From: Streptomyces sp. NBC_00448
GTDB taxonomy: Bacteria > Actinomycetota > Actinomycetes > Streptomycetales > Streptomycetaceae
Reading direction: 5' to 3'
DNA: 64,000 bases
NCBI RefSeq assembly: GCF_036014115.1
Contig: NZ_CP107913.1
Span: forward strand, 2,917,001 to 2,981,000
Part shown: positions 9,808 through 16,547 of the stretch, piece by piece
How positions within the stretch are numbered: the stretch's first letter is position 1
Layout: the number at the start of each line of letters is the position of its first letter
The notes under the pieces: model-generated
What the model was told of the DNA's origin: nothing
Database searches by the model: none
What the model saw: only the letters and a program-made list of their open reading frames with translations
Position numbers and translations under genes: made by a program

Positions 9808-9856
9808 AACTTCCGCGGCGGGCGGGCGGATTGCTCCAGGGGACGGCGCCGGGCGC

Positions 9857-10816
9857 TCACACCGCCTCCAGGATGGTGGACTGCCAGTTGAGGCCGAACC
9901 CGGCCATCGTCAGCAGCAGCCGGTCGCCGGACTTGATCCGCCCGGATTCGACGAGCGCCGTCAGGTTCAGCACGTTGTCGGCGGAGATCACGTGCCCGGC
10001 GTCGGGCAGCGTGACGCTCACCACCTTCTCGGTGTCGATCTTGAACAGGTGGGCGAGGACCGTCCAGGCCACGTCGTTGGTGTTCTGGGTGACCACCCAG
10101 TCCAGGTCGGTGGCCTTCAGCTGCGCCCGCTCCAGGGTCTGCGCGATCAGCCGGTGCATGTAGCTGAAGTAGCTGCCCACGGTCTCGTCGTCGCTCGCCA
10201 TGCCCAGGCCGCCGTTGGTGATCTGGTGGCTGGCGAGGAGGCGGAACGCGCCTTCGGTCGGTTCCCTGCTGACGACGCAGGCGGCGGCACCGTCGGAGAT
10301 CACGTTGTACGCCTGCTCGTAGACCGCGTTCTCGGGGAACCGGTCGGCGGTCACGCACAGGACGCGCTGCCACGTGGGTTCGCTGGCGAGCATGGCGGCC
10401 GCGATCCGCAACGAGCCGAGCATCGAGGTGCACGCCTGCTGGTTGAGGCCGATCGCGATCGCGCCGTCCAGCTTGAAGTCCGCCTGGAGCCTGCTCACCG
10501 GGAAGTCCATCAGGTGCTTGACGTCCCGGCTGGTGCGCCATTCCTCGTCGCTGCCCAGGTTGCCGTTGAGCGGCAGGCAGGTGGCGTACACGATGGCGTC
10601 GGCGCCGGCCGCCCGGTCCGCTATCGGGCGGACCGCGGCACAGGCCAGGTCATAGGCCGAGGTTCCGGGCTCACACATGTAGTGCCAGCGGAATCCTGCC
10701 GCCTTCATATCCTCGGCGGAGGAGAAAAGCCTGCCCGCCGCCGCGGAATCGTTGACGTGGCTTTTCCGTTCGCCGAGCGCGTACTTGAACGAATCGATGT
10801 AGAGAGATTCCAACAT
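9857..10816 (-). CDS. KASIII-like (FabH/CerJ-type) acyltransferase or condensing enzyme
   Basis: A 319-residue thiolase-fold protein of FabH length. The nucleophile is Cys129 (N-Q-Q-A-C-T-S). The two other FabH catalytic positions differ: the H-Q-A-N segment reads T-Q-N-T-N-D (Asp248), and the G-N-T-S-A-A-S segment reads A-G-H-V-I-S-A-D-N (His275). A Cys-Asp-His set is the arrangement known for CerJ-type KASIII homologs, which transfer acyl groups to O or N rather than condense. Transacylation is therefore my preferred inference. The ATG at 10816 follows GGGAG; a longer frame to 10909 lacks support. First gene of the minus operon, about 90 bases below the CTAGGG box; its first 11 codons are duplicated at 13125. 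Confidence 0.82.
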   Translation of the reverse strand: MLESLYIDSFKYALGERKSHVNDSAAAGRLFSSAEDMKAAGFRWHYMCEPGTSAYDLACAAVRPIADRAAGADAIVYATCLPLNGNLGSDEEWRTSRDVKHLMDFPVSRLQADFKLDGAIAIGLNQQACTSMLGSLRIAAAMLASEPTWQRVLCVTADRFPENAVYEQAYNVISDGAAACVVSREPTEGAFRLLASHQITNGGLGMASDDETVGSYFSYMHRLIAQTLERAQLKATDLDWVVTQNTNDVAWTVLAHLFKIDTEKVVSVTLPDAGHVISADNVLNLTALVESGRIKSGDRLLLTMAGFGLNWQSTILEAV

Positions 10817-10926
10817 CGAGCTCCCGTCTTCGCGCCGGGCCGTTGTCTGGCTCCGCGAATTTGTGTGGTCGGAATCATCGATGGGACGAGCATATGTCCG
10901 GCGGTTCAAGCAAATCCCTAGTCAGT
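10782..10926 (-). repeat. Inverted promoter/5' duplicate, copy A (upstream of the KASIII-like gene)
   Basis: About 145 bases covering the CTAGGG box, the TATGCT -10-like hexamer, the 5' leader (including GATGATTCC and CACACAA blocks), the shared ribosome-binding site GAAGACGGGAGCTCG and the first 11 codons. They align with 13010-13155 on the opposite strand, with roughly four bases in five matching by eye. The encoded starts are M-L-E-S-L-Y-I-D-S-F here and M-L-K-P-L-D-I-D-S-F there. Confidence 0.85.
10906..10921 (-). promoter_or_regulatory. CTAGGG box, candidate PAS-LuxR (PimM-like) operator of the minus operon
   Basis: On the minus strand the site reads CTAGGGATTTGCTTGA. Twelve bases on comes TATGCT, so the box covers the -35 zone. 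It resembles the PimM-type operator consensus CTVGGGAWWTCCCBAG (from memory of that family), and two PAS-LuxR genes lie in the cluster. The same box with the same -10 spacing stands at 13019, and a variant at 21162. Confidence 0.6.
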
Positions 10927-11098
10927 TTCGGGACCGTGCCGCGCCGAAGGGTGCTTCCCGGGTGTTTCCTCGCCCTGCCGGCGACTCCGTCGGACCCGTG
11001 ATCGACGGCATTCGCCGATGACGGGTCCGACCGGGTCCGGCCGGGGGTCCTGCCGAGTCCCGCGGCCGTCCTCACGACCGCCTGCCGGCCGCGGACTT
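10922..11098. other. Non-coding stretch below the tandem repeat
   Basis: Between the CTAGGG box and the 42-base repeats I see no convincing gene. The minus frame that continues from the acyl-AMP ligase stop remains open through here to 10875, but its composition after the repeats (V-R-G-R-Q, then Arg/Gly/Ser-rich) looks like read-through of non-coding DNA. It also covers the promoter of the KASIII-like gene. A DNA palindrome-rich patch (GACGGGTCCGACCGGG, near 11020) is present. Confidence 0.4.
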
Positions 11099-11288
11099 GG
11101 GTGGCGCCGGTTGCGAACTTGGGGGCCGAGAGCTGCGGACTACGGCTGCGGGCCGTCGGCTTGGGTGGCGCCGGTTGCCGACTGCGTTTCCAGGATGCGG
11201 ACTTGGGTGCCGCGGGTTTCCGACTACGTTTCCGGGCAACGGACTTGCCGACCATCGGCCGCCGACTGACCGTCCGGGCCACGGACTT
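11099..11288 (-). repeat. 42-base tandem repeat (four full units plus a half), in frame after the acyl-AMP ligase stop
   Basis: Units begin (minus strand) at 11288, 11246, 11204 and 11162, with a 22-base partial unit at 11120. The period of 42 bases is a multiple of three, and translation gives a basic 14-residue repeat of the type K-S-x-A-R-K-R-S-R-x-P-A-x-P. The frame is exactly that of the upstream acyl-AMP ligase, whose TGA lies at 11355-11357. No start codon with a good ribosome-binding site precedes the repeats. It may be a severed C-terminal extension, a read-through tail, or a small separate basic protein. Confidence 0.7.
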
Positions 11289-11354
11289 ACGGCCGCCGGT
11301 CGCGGGTCCGGAGCGCCGACTGCTGCGTGGCGCTCCCCGCGGGTGCCGGCGGTG

Positions 11355-12983
11355 TCACATGAGCCGGGTGCCGGGCAGCTTCCCGGCCGACCACAGCTGC
11401 CACATCGCCCGCCGCTGCGGCTTGCCGCTCGACGTGCGGCGGATCAGGCCGCGCTCGCCGGCGATGACCGCGATCTCGGGGTCGGGGCCGAGTTCGGTCC
11501 GCAGGGCCTGGGTGACCTTGTCGGCCCAGGGGCCCGGCATGGACTCGGCGAACACGGCGATGCCGGGACGGCCGCCGTCGCTCATGGCGACCACGGCCAG
11601 CCGGTTGAGGCCGGCCGCCTCGCGGGCCTTGAGCTCCAGGTCCTCGACGTACACGGTGCGCGCCCGGACCTTGAGGCTGTCGCCCATGCGGCCCAGGACG
11701 TACAGGTCGCCGTCGTGCACGAAGCCGGCGTCGCCGGTGCGCAGCAAACCGTCGAACGGCTCGTCACCGACGTAGCCGTCGGCGACCGACCGGCCGGTGA
11801 TCACGATCTCGCCGAGCGAGCCCTCGGGCAGGGCCGTCCCCTCGGCGTCCGCGATCTCCACCCCGACCCCGTCGACCGGCAGCGGCCAGCCCTGCCCGGC
11901 CAGCCACCCGGCGCCGTCGGCCGCGTCGGGGGTCAGCGCGCCGGGCGGCGGCAGCAGGAGGCCGGTCTCCAGGACCCGGACCGGCTCGCCGAAGTGCATC
12001 TGCTCCCAGTCCGGCCGCAGCACCCGCCCGGGGCGGCCCACCGCGCCGGCGGTGCACGCGGAGGTGTTCTCCGCCAGCCCGTAGGCGGGGTGGATCGCGG
12101 CGGGGTCGAACCCGGAGGGGGCGGCCGCGGCCGCGAAGGCGCGCAGCGCGCCGGGGTCGGGCACCTCCCCGCCCACGATGGCGCTCTTCCACCCGGACAG
12201 GTCGAGTTCCGCCCACTGCTCCGGCCGCAGCCGGCGCGCGACGTAGCCGAAGCCGAACGACGGCGCCCCGGCGTGCGCGGCCTTGCCGGGGCCCAGGGAC
12301 GCCAGCCAGCGCTCGGGCCCACGGATGAACTGGTCGGGCCGCATCAGCCACAGGTCGCCCTGCCGCGCGGCCGTCATCACGCAGGCCAGCAGGCCCATGT
12401 CGTGGTTGAACGGCAGCCAGGACGCCATCCCGTCGCCGTCCTTCCACTCCATCCAGCGCCACAGCACGGCGAAGTTCGCGACGATGTTGTCCCAGGTGAC
12501 CTGGATGGCCCGCGGGCTGCGGGTGGTGCCGGAGGTGAACTGCAGCACCGCGACCCGGGCCGGCTCCTGCACGGTCCCCGCGCCGCTCACGTCGCGCCGT
12601 ACCTCGCTGACCTGCGCCACGCTCTCCAGCAGGGGCGCCGACTCGGCGTCGGCGAACGTCACGGCCGGGCGGGCCTGTTCGAGGATCGCGGCCGTGTGCG
12701 CGGTGTACTCCGCGCCCGCGCCGTAGCCCGGCACCGGGAGCATCGTCGCGACGCAGCCGGCCGCCCAGGCGCCGAAGAGCGCGGCGAGCCCGTCGCGGCT
12801 GCCCGGCAGGGCGATCGCGACGACGTCGCCGCGGCCCACGCCCCGCGCGGCCAGGTCCGCCGCGACCGCGCGGGCGTCCTCGGCCAGCTCCGCGTACTCG
12901 ACCCGCTCCCAGCCGTCCCGTTCCCCGGCGAACCACACGCCGCGGCCGGGGGACGGCGCGCTCAGCCACCCAAGTATCGACAT
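11355..12983 (-). CDS. Fatty-acyl-AMP ligase-like adenylating enzyme
   Basis: A 542-residue ANL-superfamily ligase of the FAAL group. The P-loop reads F-T-S-G-T-T-R-S-P, followed by L-P-F-N-H-D-M-G-L, a Y-G-L-A-E-N (A5) motif, L-R-T-G-D-A-G (A7/A8), and a C-terminal R-T-S-S-G-K-P-Q-R-R carrying the late lysine. FAALs adenylate acids and load them on carrier proteins, so it could charge one of the cluster's free ACPs. ATG at 12983 has GGATGGGG just upstream; another ATG at 12992 is possible. It stands between the two operons, 30 bases from the CTAGGG box at 13019 and divergent from the AurF operon. The frame continues beyond the TGA into the basic repeats. Confidence 0.88.
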   Translation of the reverse strand: MSILGWLSAPSPGRGVWFAGERDGWERVEYAELAEDARAVAADLAARGVGRGDVVAIALPGSRDGLAALFGAWAAGCVATMLPVPGYGAGAEYTAHTAAILEQARPAVTFADAESAPLLESVAQVSEVRRDVSGAGTVQEPARVAVLQFTSGTTRSPRAIQVTWDNIVANFAVLWRWMEWKDGDGMASWLPFNHDMGLLACVMTAARQGDLWLMRPDQFIRGPERWLASLGPGKAAHAGAPSFGFGYVARRLRPEQWAELDLSGWKSAIVGGEVPDPGALRAFAAAAAPSGFDPAAIHPAYGLAENTSACTAGAVGRPGRVLRPDWEQMHFGEPVRVLETGLLLPPPGALTPDAADGAGWLAGQGWPLPVDGVGVEIADAEGTALPEGSLGEIVITGRSVADGYVGDEPFDGLLRTGDAGFVHDGDLYVLGRMGDSLKVRARTVYVEDLELKAREAAGLNRLAVVAMSDGGRPGIAVFAESMPGPWADKVTQALRTELGPDPEIAVIAGERGLIRRTSSGKPQRRAMWQLWSAGKLPGTRLM

Positions 12984-13009
12984 GTGCCCCATCCTGCACG
13001 ACACGGCGC

Positions 13010-13155
13010 CGATATTGACTAGGGATTTGCCTGACTCACCCGGCCTACGCTCACCCTCGTCGATGATTCCGGCCACACAATTCGCGCTGCCAGGCAACAG
13101 GTCTGGTGCGAAGACGGGAGCTCGATGTTGAAACCTCTCGACATCGATTCGTTCG
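13010..13155 (+). repeat. Inverted promoter/5' duplicate, copy B (upstream of the AurF operon)
   Basis: Counterpart of 10782-10926. Homology starts just before the CTAGGG box, runs through the leader and the identical GAAGACGGGAGCTCGATGTT stretch, and fades after about eleven codons (ATCGATTCGTTC is shared). What follows here is not KASIII-like, so this is a promoter plus the severed head of a KASIII-like gene. Confidence 0.85.
13019..13034 (+). promoter_or_regulatory. CTAGGG box, candidate PAS-LuxR operator of the plus operon
   Basis: The site reads CTAGGGATTTGCCTGA, preceded by TTGA, and is followed after eleven bases by TACGCT as a -10-like hexamer at 13046-13051. Geometry matches the minus-operon box at 10906-10921 exactly. 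It lies in the 141-base gap between the divergent acyl-AMP ligase (start 12983) and the plus-operon leader ORF, so one activator could serve both. Confidence 0.6.
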
Positions 13156-13265
13156 AGTGCCACGTGACGGTCAACGGCAATCCACGCCGTGACGACGATG
13201 CGATTTCCGCCCCAGGAGGCGACATGAGTGATCGACTGCATGGGCGCGCGGGGGACGGAACATGA
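13125..13265 (+). CDS. Leader ORF: severed KASIII-like start fused to unrelated sequence
   Basis: A 46-codon frame. It opens with ATG after AAGACGGGAG, with M-L-K-P-L-D-I-D-S-F-E like the start of the KASIII-like protein, and then continues into unrelated, Asp/Gly/Arg-rich sequence. Its TGA overlaps the AurF-like ATG in an ATGA (13262-13265). Because it kept a good ribosome-binding site and the overlap, it may serve as a translational leader for the AurF-like gene. A functional peptide is not claimed. Confidence 0.55.
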   Translation: MLKPLDIDSFECHVTVNGNPRRDDDAISAPGGDMSDRLHGRAGDGT

Positions 13266-14134
13266 GCCTCGCGGAATCCGTCGCGGTAGTGGCTCGGCGA
13301 CTCAGTGAGGTCTCCCAGCATTCCTACCAGAACCCCTACACCGCCCTGGAGTGGCCGGAGACCGTCCAGCCGGAAGAGGACTGGTTCTCCACCCCTGAGC
13401 TGCTCAGCCTGGTCGGCACCCCCGAGTGGGACGCGCTGTCCGAGGCCGGCCGCAAACGGCTCGCGTTCTGTGAGGCGGTGAACTTCTACAGCCTCAACAT
13501 CCATGGCGAGAAGGGGCTGATGGCCGGCCTCGCGGAGCGGCTCTACCGCAAGGAAATGATACAGGTAGCCGATTACCTGCACCACTTCCTCGACGAGGAG
13601 AACAAGCACAGCATTTTCTTCGGCGGATTCTGCACCAGGTATGCCCAGGTGTATCGCAGCCGGCAGTTCTCCGTCAACGAGGAGGAAGTGCCGAGGGATG
13701 TCGGCGACTTCCTCTTCTTCGCCAAGACCATGATCTTCGAGGAGATCGTGGACCACTACAACTGGATTCAGGCGCGCGACGAGCGGCTGCACACGGTGGC
13801 CAGGTACATCAACCGCAACCACCACGTGGAGGAGGCCAGGCACCTGATCTTCGGGCGCCAGCTGGTCACCGAGCTGTGGCGGACGCAGACGTGGGACCCG
13901 CAGACGGTCGAGGACGTGCGCGGCTACCTCGCGGCTTTCATCACCAGCAGTTGGCGGGAGTACTACAACCCCGACGTGTACGCGGACGCCGGCCTGGCCG
14001 ACCCCTGGGACGTGGCCGAATCCGCCTGGCACTCGGCCCACCAGCGGGAACACCGTCGCGCGGTCACCGCCAAGTGCCTCGGATTCCTCGCCACCGAAAA
14101 GATCCTTCCCGAGGAGCCAGTCGATGCTTTCTGA
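13262..14134 (+). CDS. AurF-like diiron N-oxygenase
   Basis: A 290-residue protein of the p-aminobenzoate N-oxygenase (AurF/CmlI) type. Two metal-binding segments are clear: D-E-E-N-K-H (ExxH, about residues 112-117) and H-H-V-E-E-A-R-H (E-x-x-R/H, about 186-193), along with other helical Glu residues (K-T-M-I-F-E-E-I-V-D-H-Y). Members oxidise amines to hydroxylamine, nitroso or nitro groups using a diiron-peroxo centre, some on carrier-bound substrates. ATG at 13262 follows GGGGGA. The next gene, a carrier protein, starts inside its 3' end, and an amino acid:carrier ligase follows, so a carrier-tethered amine is the likely substrate. That last point is inference. Confidence 0.85.
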   Translation: MSLAESVAVVARRLSEVSQHSYQNPYTALEWPETVQPEEDWFSTPELLSLVGTPEWDALSEAGRKRLAFCEAVNFYSLNIHGEKGLMAGLAERLYRKEMIQVADYLHHFLDEENKHSIFFGGFCTRYAQVYRSRQFSVNEEEVPRDVGDFLFFAKTMIFEEIVDHYNWIQARDERLHTVARYINRNHHVEEARHLIFGRQLVTELWRTQTWDPQTVEDVRGYLAAFITSSWREYYNPDVYADAGLADPWDVAESAWHSAHQREHRRAVTAKCLGFLATEKILPEEPVDAF

Positions 14135-14363
14135 GTCGGACTTCCGCGCCGAGCTGCGCGCGTGGGTCAATGAGAAGTCGGGTGTCCAGGTCACGGACCA
14201 CTCCCCGATCTTCGCCGACCGCACCCTGCGGTCCGTGCACATCCCGGAGCTCCTGCTGCTGATGGAACGGCTGCGGGGCACGCCGATCGAGGTCGAGGAC
14301 CTGCGCCCGACCGACTTCCGCGACATCGACACGCTCGTGACGCGCTTCGGGACCCGGTCGTGA
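14124..14363 (+). CDS. Small stand-alone carrier protein with altered D-S-L motif
   Basis: A 79-residue acidic helical protein, the size of an acyl carrier protein. Helix II would start at L-R-S-V-H-I-P-E-L-L-L-L-M-E, so the usual D-S-L is R-S-V, with Ser37 as the presumed phosphopantetheine site. The C-terminal half (I-E-V-E-D-L-R-P-T-D-F-R-D-I-D-T-L) fits ACP helices III-IV. The start at 14124 has GAGGAG seven bases upstream and overlaps the AurF-like gene by 11 bases; the stop overlaps the next gene (GTGA). The company of an aaRS-like ligase is typical for small aminoacyl carriers. Whether Ser37 is pantetheinylated needs proof because Asp36 is replaced by Arg. Confidence 0.75.
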   Translation: MLSESDFRAELRAWVNEKSGVQVTDHSPIFADRTLRSVHIPELLLLMERLRGTPIEVEDLRPTDFRDIDTLVTRFGTRS

Positions 14364-15205
14364 TGCATTGGCACGCCTCCGGGCAGGCGTCGCTCTCCGG
14401 CGACCTGCTGCGGCTGGCCGGGGAAGCGGACGCGGCGTTCGTCCAACTGGCGGGTGTGTGGGGGGCCGAGGCCGAGCGCCATCCGTCCACGCTGCCGGCC
14501 GCTGTGCTGCGCAAGACCGGCTACCTGCGCTCGTTCCCGCATCAGGCGACCTTCGCGGTGGGGCTCGACCCCGACGCCCTCAGCGGGTTCGCCGGCGATC
14601 CGGACCAGGACCCCCGGCCTTTCCTCGGCCCGGCCACCGAGATCCTCACCCCGGCCGCGTGCTACCACCTCTACCCGGCGCACGAGGCCCAGACCCTCGC
14701 CGAGCCGCTGTACCTGACGACGGTGAACACCTGCTACCGGCGCGAGACGGTCTACGTGCCGCTGCGCCGGCAGTGGTCGTTCACCATGCGGGAGATCGTC
14801 TGCCTCGGTACCGCCGAGGAGACGGCGCTGTTCGCGCAGCGCACCACCGAGGCCGTCACCCGGGTCTTCGAACTGGCCGGGCTCGACGTCTCGTGGGAGC
14901 ACGCGACCGACCCGTTCTTCGAGCCGGAGCAGAACCCGGCCTTCCTGATGCAGAAGCTCAGCCCCGTCAAGCGCGAGGCGACCTACGGGGATCTGGCCAT
15001 CTCGTCGGTGAACCTGCATCACGAGCACTTCGGCGAGGCGTTCGGCATCACCAGGGCAGGGCAGGACGCGCACTCGGCATGCGTCGCCTTCGGGCTGGAG
15101 CGCTGGCTGTTCGCGATCCTCGACACGCACGGCGACGACCCCCGGTCCTGGCCCGACCTGCCCGCGCTCGCCGCGGAGGTGGTCGCCAAGTGGCCGTCGT
15201 CGTAA
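14360..15205 (+). CDS. Class II aminoacyl-tRNA-synthetase-like amino acid:[carrier protein] ligase
   Basis: A 281-residue protein resembling the truncated SerRS homologs that load amino acids on carrier proteins (Bradyrhizobium Bll0957 type). It lacks a tRNA-binding domain. Motif 2-like sequence N-T-C-Y-R-R-E and F-T-M-R-E-I-V-C-L-G, and motif 3-like C-V-A-F-G-L-E-R-W are present. Cys125 and Cys241 match the two zinc-binding cysteines of the family; the third ligand is not assigned. It should activate a small amino acid as adenylate and pass it to the phosphopantetheine arm of a carrier, most likely the 79-residue protein encoded just before it. GTG at 14360 shares GTGA with that gene; ATG at 14363 is the alternative. 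Confidence 0.85.
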   Translation: MMHWHASGQASLSGDLLRLAGEADAAFVQLAGVWGAEAERHPSTLPAAVLRKTGYLRSFPHQATFAVGLDPDALSGFAGDPDQDPRPFLGPATEILTPAACYHLYPAHEAQTLAEPLYLTTVNTCYRRETVYVPLRRQWSFTMREIVCLGTAEETALFAQRTTEAVTRVFELAGLDVSWEHATDPFFEPEQNPAFLMQKLSPVKREATYGDLAISSVNLHHEHFGEAFGITRAGQDAHSACVAFGLERWLFAILDTHGDDPRSWPDLPALAAEVVAKWPSS

Positions 15206-15224
15206 CCGACCCAGGGCGACACGC

Positions 15225-15813
15225 CCTCGGGCGCACCCGATGGGAGAGGACGTCGTGAGTGACATCCAACTGTCCGAGAACGAGTTGTGGATAGCGAGTT
15301 TCTACCGGTCCTCGGAGATGAGCGGGGCGATGTTCTTCGGGCGGGTGGCGCGGACGATCCGCGGGCCGCTGCAGAAGGACGTGACGCACCACTTCGCCGA
15401 CGAGTCGGCCCACGCCTCGTACTGGACGGACTGCATCGACAGCCTGGACCAGCGGGCCATCCCGATGCGTGACGCCTACCAGGACCGGTACATGGACGCG
15501 GTCGGCGTACCCGCCAGCCTCATGGAGGTCATGGCGATCACCCTGGTCTTCGAGAAGCGCACCATCGGCCACTACAACCAGCACCTGCGCGAGGAGAACA
15601 CCCCCGCACCCGTCCGCGCCACCATCGAGAAGATCATGCTCGACGAACGCTGGCACGTGCGCTACGTCCGCGAAGCCCTGCAGAGCATGGAAGAACGCTA
15701 CGGCAAGCAGGAGATCGAGGACACCCTCGCCCGCTACACCGCCGCCGACGTCGAGATCTACGGCAAGGCCATGGCCGAATTCGAAGAACGCTTCGCCAAC
15801 CAGTGATCCGGGT
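15225..15813 (+). repeat. About 590-bp inverted repeat, copy B
   Basis: Counterpart of 8151-8740. The bases before the diiron start (from CCTCG at about 15225) still spell the SDR C-terminus R-T-R-W-E-R-T-S followed by a stop, although no SDR gene is present here. This shows that the segment was copied from an SDR-diiron junction like that at 8.7 kb. The right end includes the first codons of the PPTase gene (GTGATCCGGG). Confidence 0.85.
15255..15806 (+). CDS. Ferritin-like diiron protein, copy B
   Basis: Same 183-residue product as the gene at 8159-8710, with all diiron ligands (Glu21, Glu50/His53, Glu100, Glu131/His134). GTG at 15255 follows GGGAGAGG; an in-frame ATG at 15240 exists but would use remnant SDR sequence. 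The stop overlaps the PPTase start (GTGA at 15803-15806). Having one identical copy in each divergent operon suggests dosage, or an obligate partner expressed with each operon. It may be a second oxidase acting with AurF, or an accessory for metallocofactor assembly. Confidence 0.85.
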   Translation: MSDIQLSENELWIASFYRSSEMSGAMFFGRVARTIRGPLQKDVTHHFADESAHASYWTDCIDSLDQRAIPMRDAYQDRYMDAVGVPASLMEVMAITLVFEKRTIGHYNQHLREENTPAPVRATIEKIMLDERWHVRYVREALQSMEERYGKQEIEDTLARYTAADVEIYGKAMAEFEERFANQ

Positions 15814-16483
15814 CCTGGTCGCCACGGTGAACCGGCCCCGCGCCGGCCGGCAGGCGCTGCGGATCGCGGCGGCGCTGGCCGGCCTGCCCGGTGACCCGGC
15901 CGGCTACCGGTTCCCGCACCCGCGCGCCTCGGTCACGCACACCGATCGCGCCGGAGTGGCCGCGGTCCTCGTCGGCGGCTCGGCCGCCGGCGTCGGCATC
16001 GACCTCGAGCACGACCAGCCGGTCCGCCCGGCGACGGCGCGGTTCTACCTGCGGGACGACGAGCCCCACGACGACCTCCTGCGGCTGTGGACGGTCAAGG
16101 AGGCCATGTTCAAGGCAGACCCGGCCAACGCGACCCGGATGCTCCGCGACTACCGGGCAGACGACCCGGCTTACCACCACGTTTCGGCCCGACACCTCGG
16201 CGGCTGGCTCACAGTCGCCGCCAGCCTTTCGAGGGAGCCCATGCCCGCCAACACGATCAGCTTCGAGACCGTGGCCACCCGCGTCGCCGGGGTACTGCGC
16301 GTACCCGAGAGCGACCTCACCCCGCAGACCCTGATCAAGGACCTGGCAGCCGACAGCTTCATGCTGGTCGAGATGATCGTCGACCTCCAGGAGGAGTTCG
16401 ACGCCGTCTTCACCCAGGCCCGCCTCCGCGAGATCGACAGCCTCGACGAACTCGTCAAGCTGCTGCAGGAATCCGCCGCATGA
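15803..16483 (+). CDS. Phosphopantetheinyl transferase-ACP fusion
   Basis: A 226-residue two-domain protein. Residues 1-146 form a compact PPTase: S-V-T-H-T-D, G-V-G-I-D-L-E (Mg site) and W-T-V-K-E-A-M-F-K, but with a much shorter N-terminal half than Sfp. Residues 147-226 are an acyl carrier protein with D-L-A-A-D-S-F (phosphopantetheine Ser). The carrier begins with an in-frame ATG at 16241 preceded by GAGGGAG, an ideal internal start, so a free 80-residue ACP may be made along with the fusion. GTG at 15803 overlaps the diiron stop. It probably activates the cluster's carriers, itself included. Confidence 0.85.
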   Translation: MIRVLVATVNRPRAGRQALRIAAALAGLPGDPAGYRFPHPRASVTHTDRAGVAAVLVGGSAAGVGIDLEHDQPVRPATARFYLRDDEPHDDLLRLWTVKEAMFKADPANATRMLRDYRADDPAYHHVSARHLGGWLTVAASLSREPMPANTISFETVATRVAGVLRVPESDLTPQTLIKDLAADSFMLVEMIVDLQEEFDAVFTQARLREIDSLDELVKLLQESAA

Positions 16484-16547
16484 CCACCCCACCCCGGCCG
16501 GCCGCCGTGCCGGCCGGTACCCATTCGATCTCGGAGGCTGATAGTCA

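Noticed and set aside
10875..11282. A stand-alone 135-residue histone-like protein
   Set aside because: Its ATG lies inside a repeat unit without a ribosome-binding site and the end covers the KASIII promoter. Reported as an in-frame repeat instead.
8151..15813. Transposon or composite element with the diiron gene as terminal repeat
   Set aside because: The repeats are a whole gene with parts of its neighbours, no transposase or target duplication is seen; duplication of operon parts explains it better.
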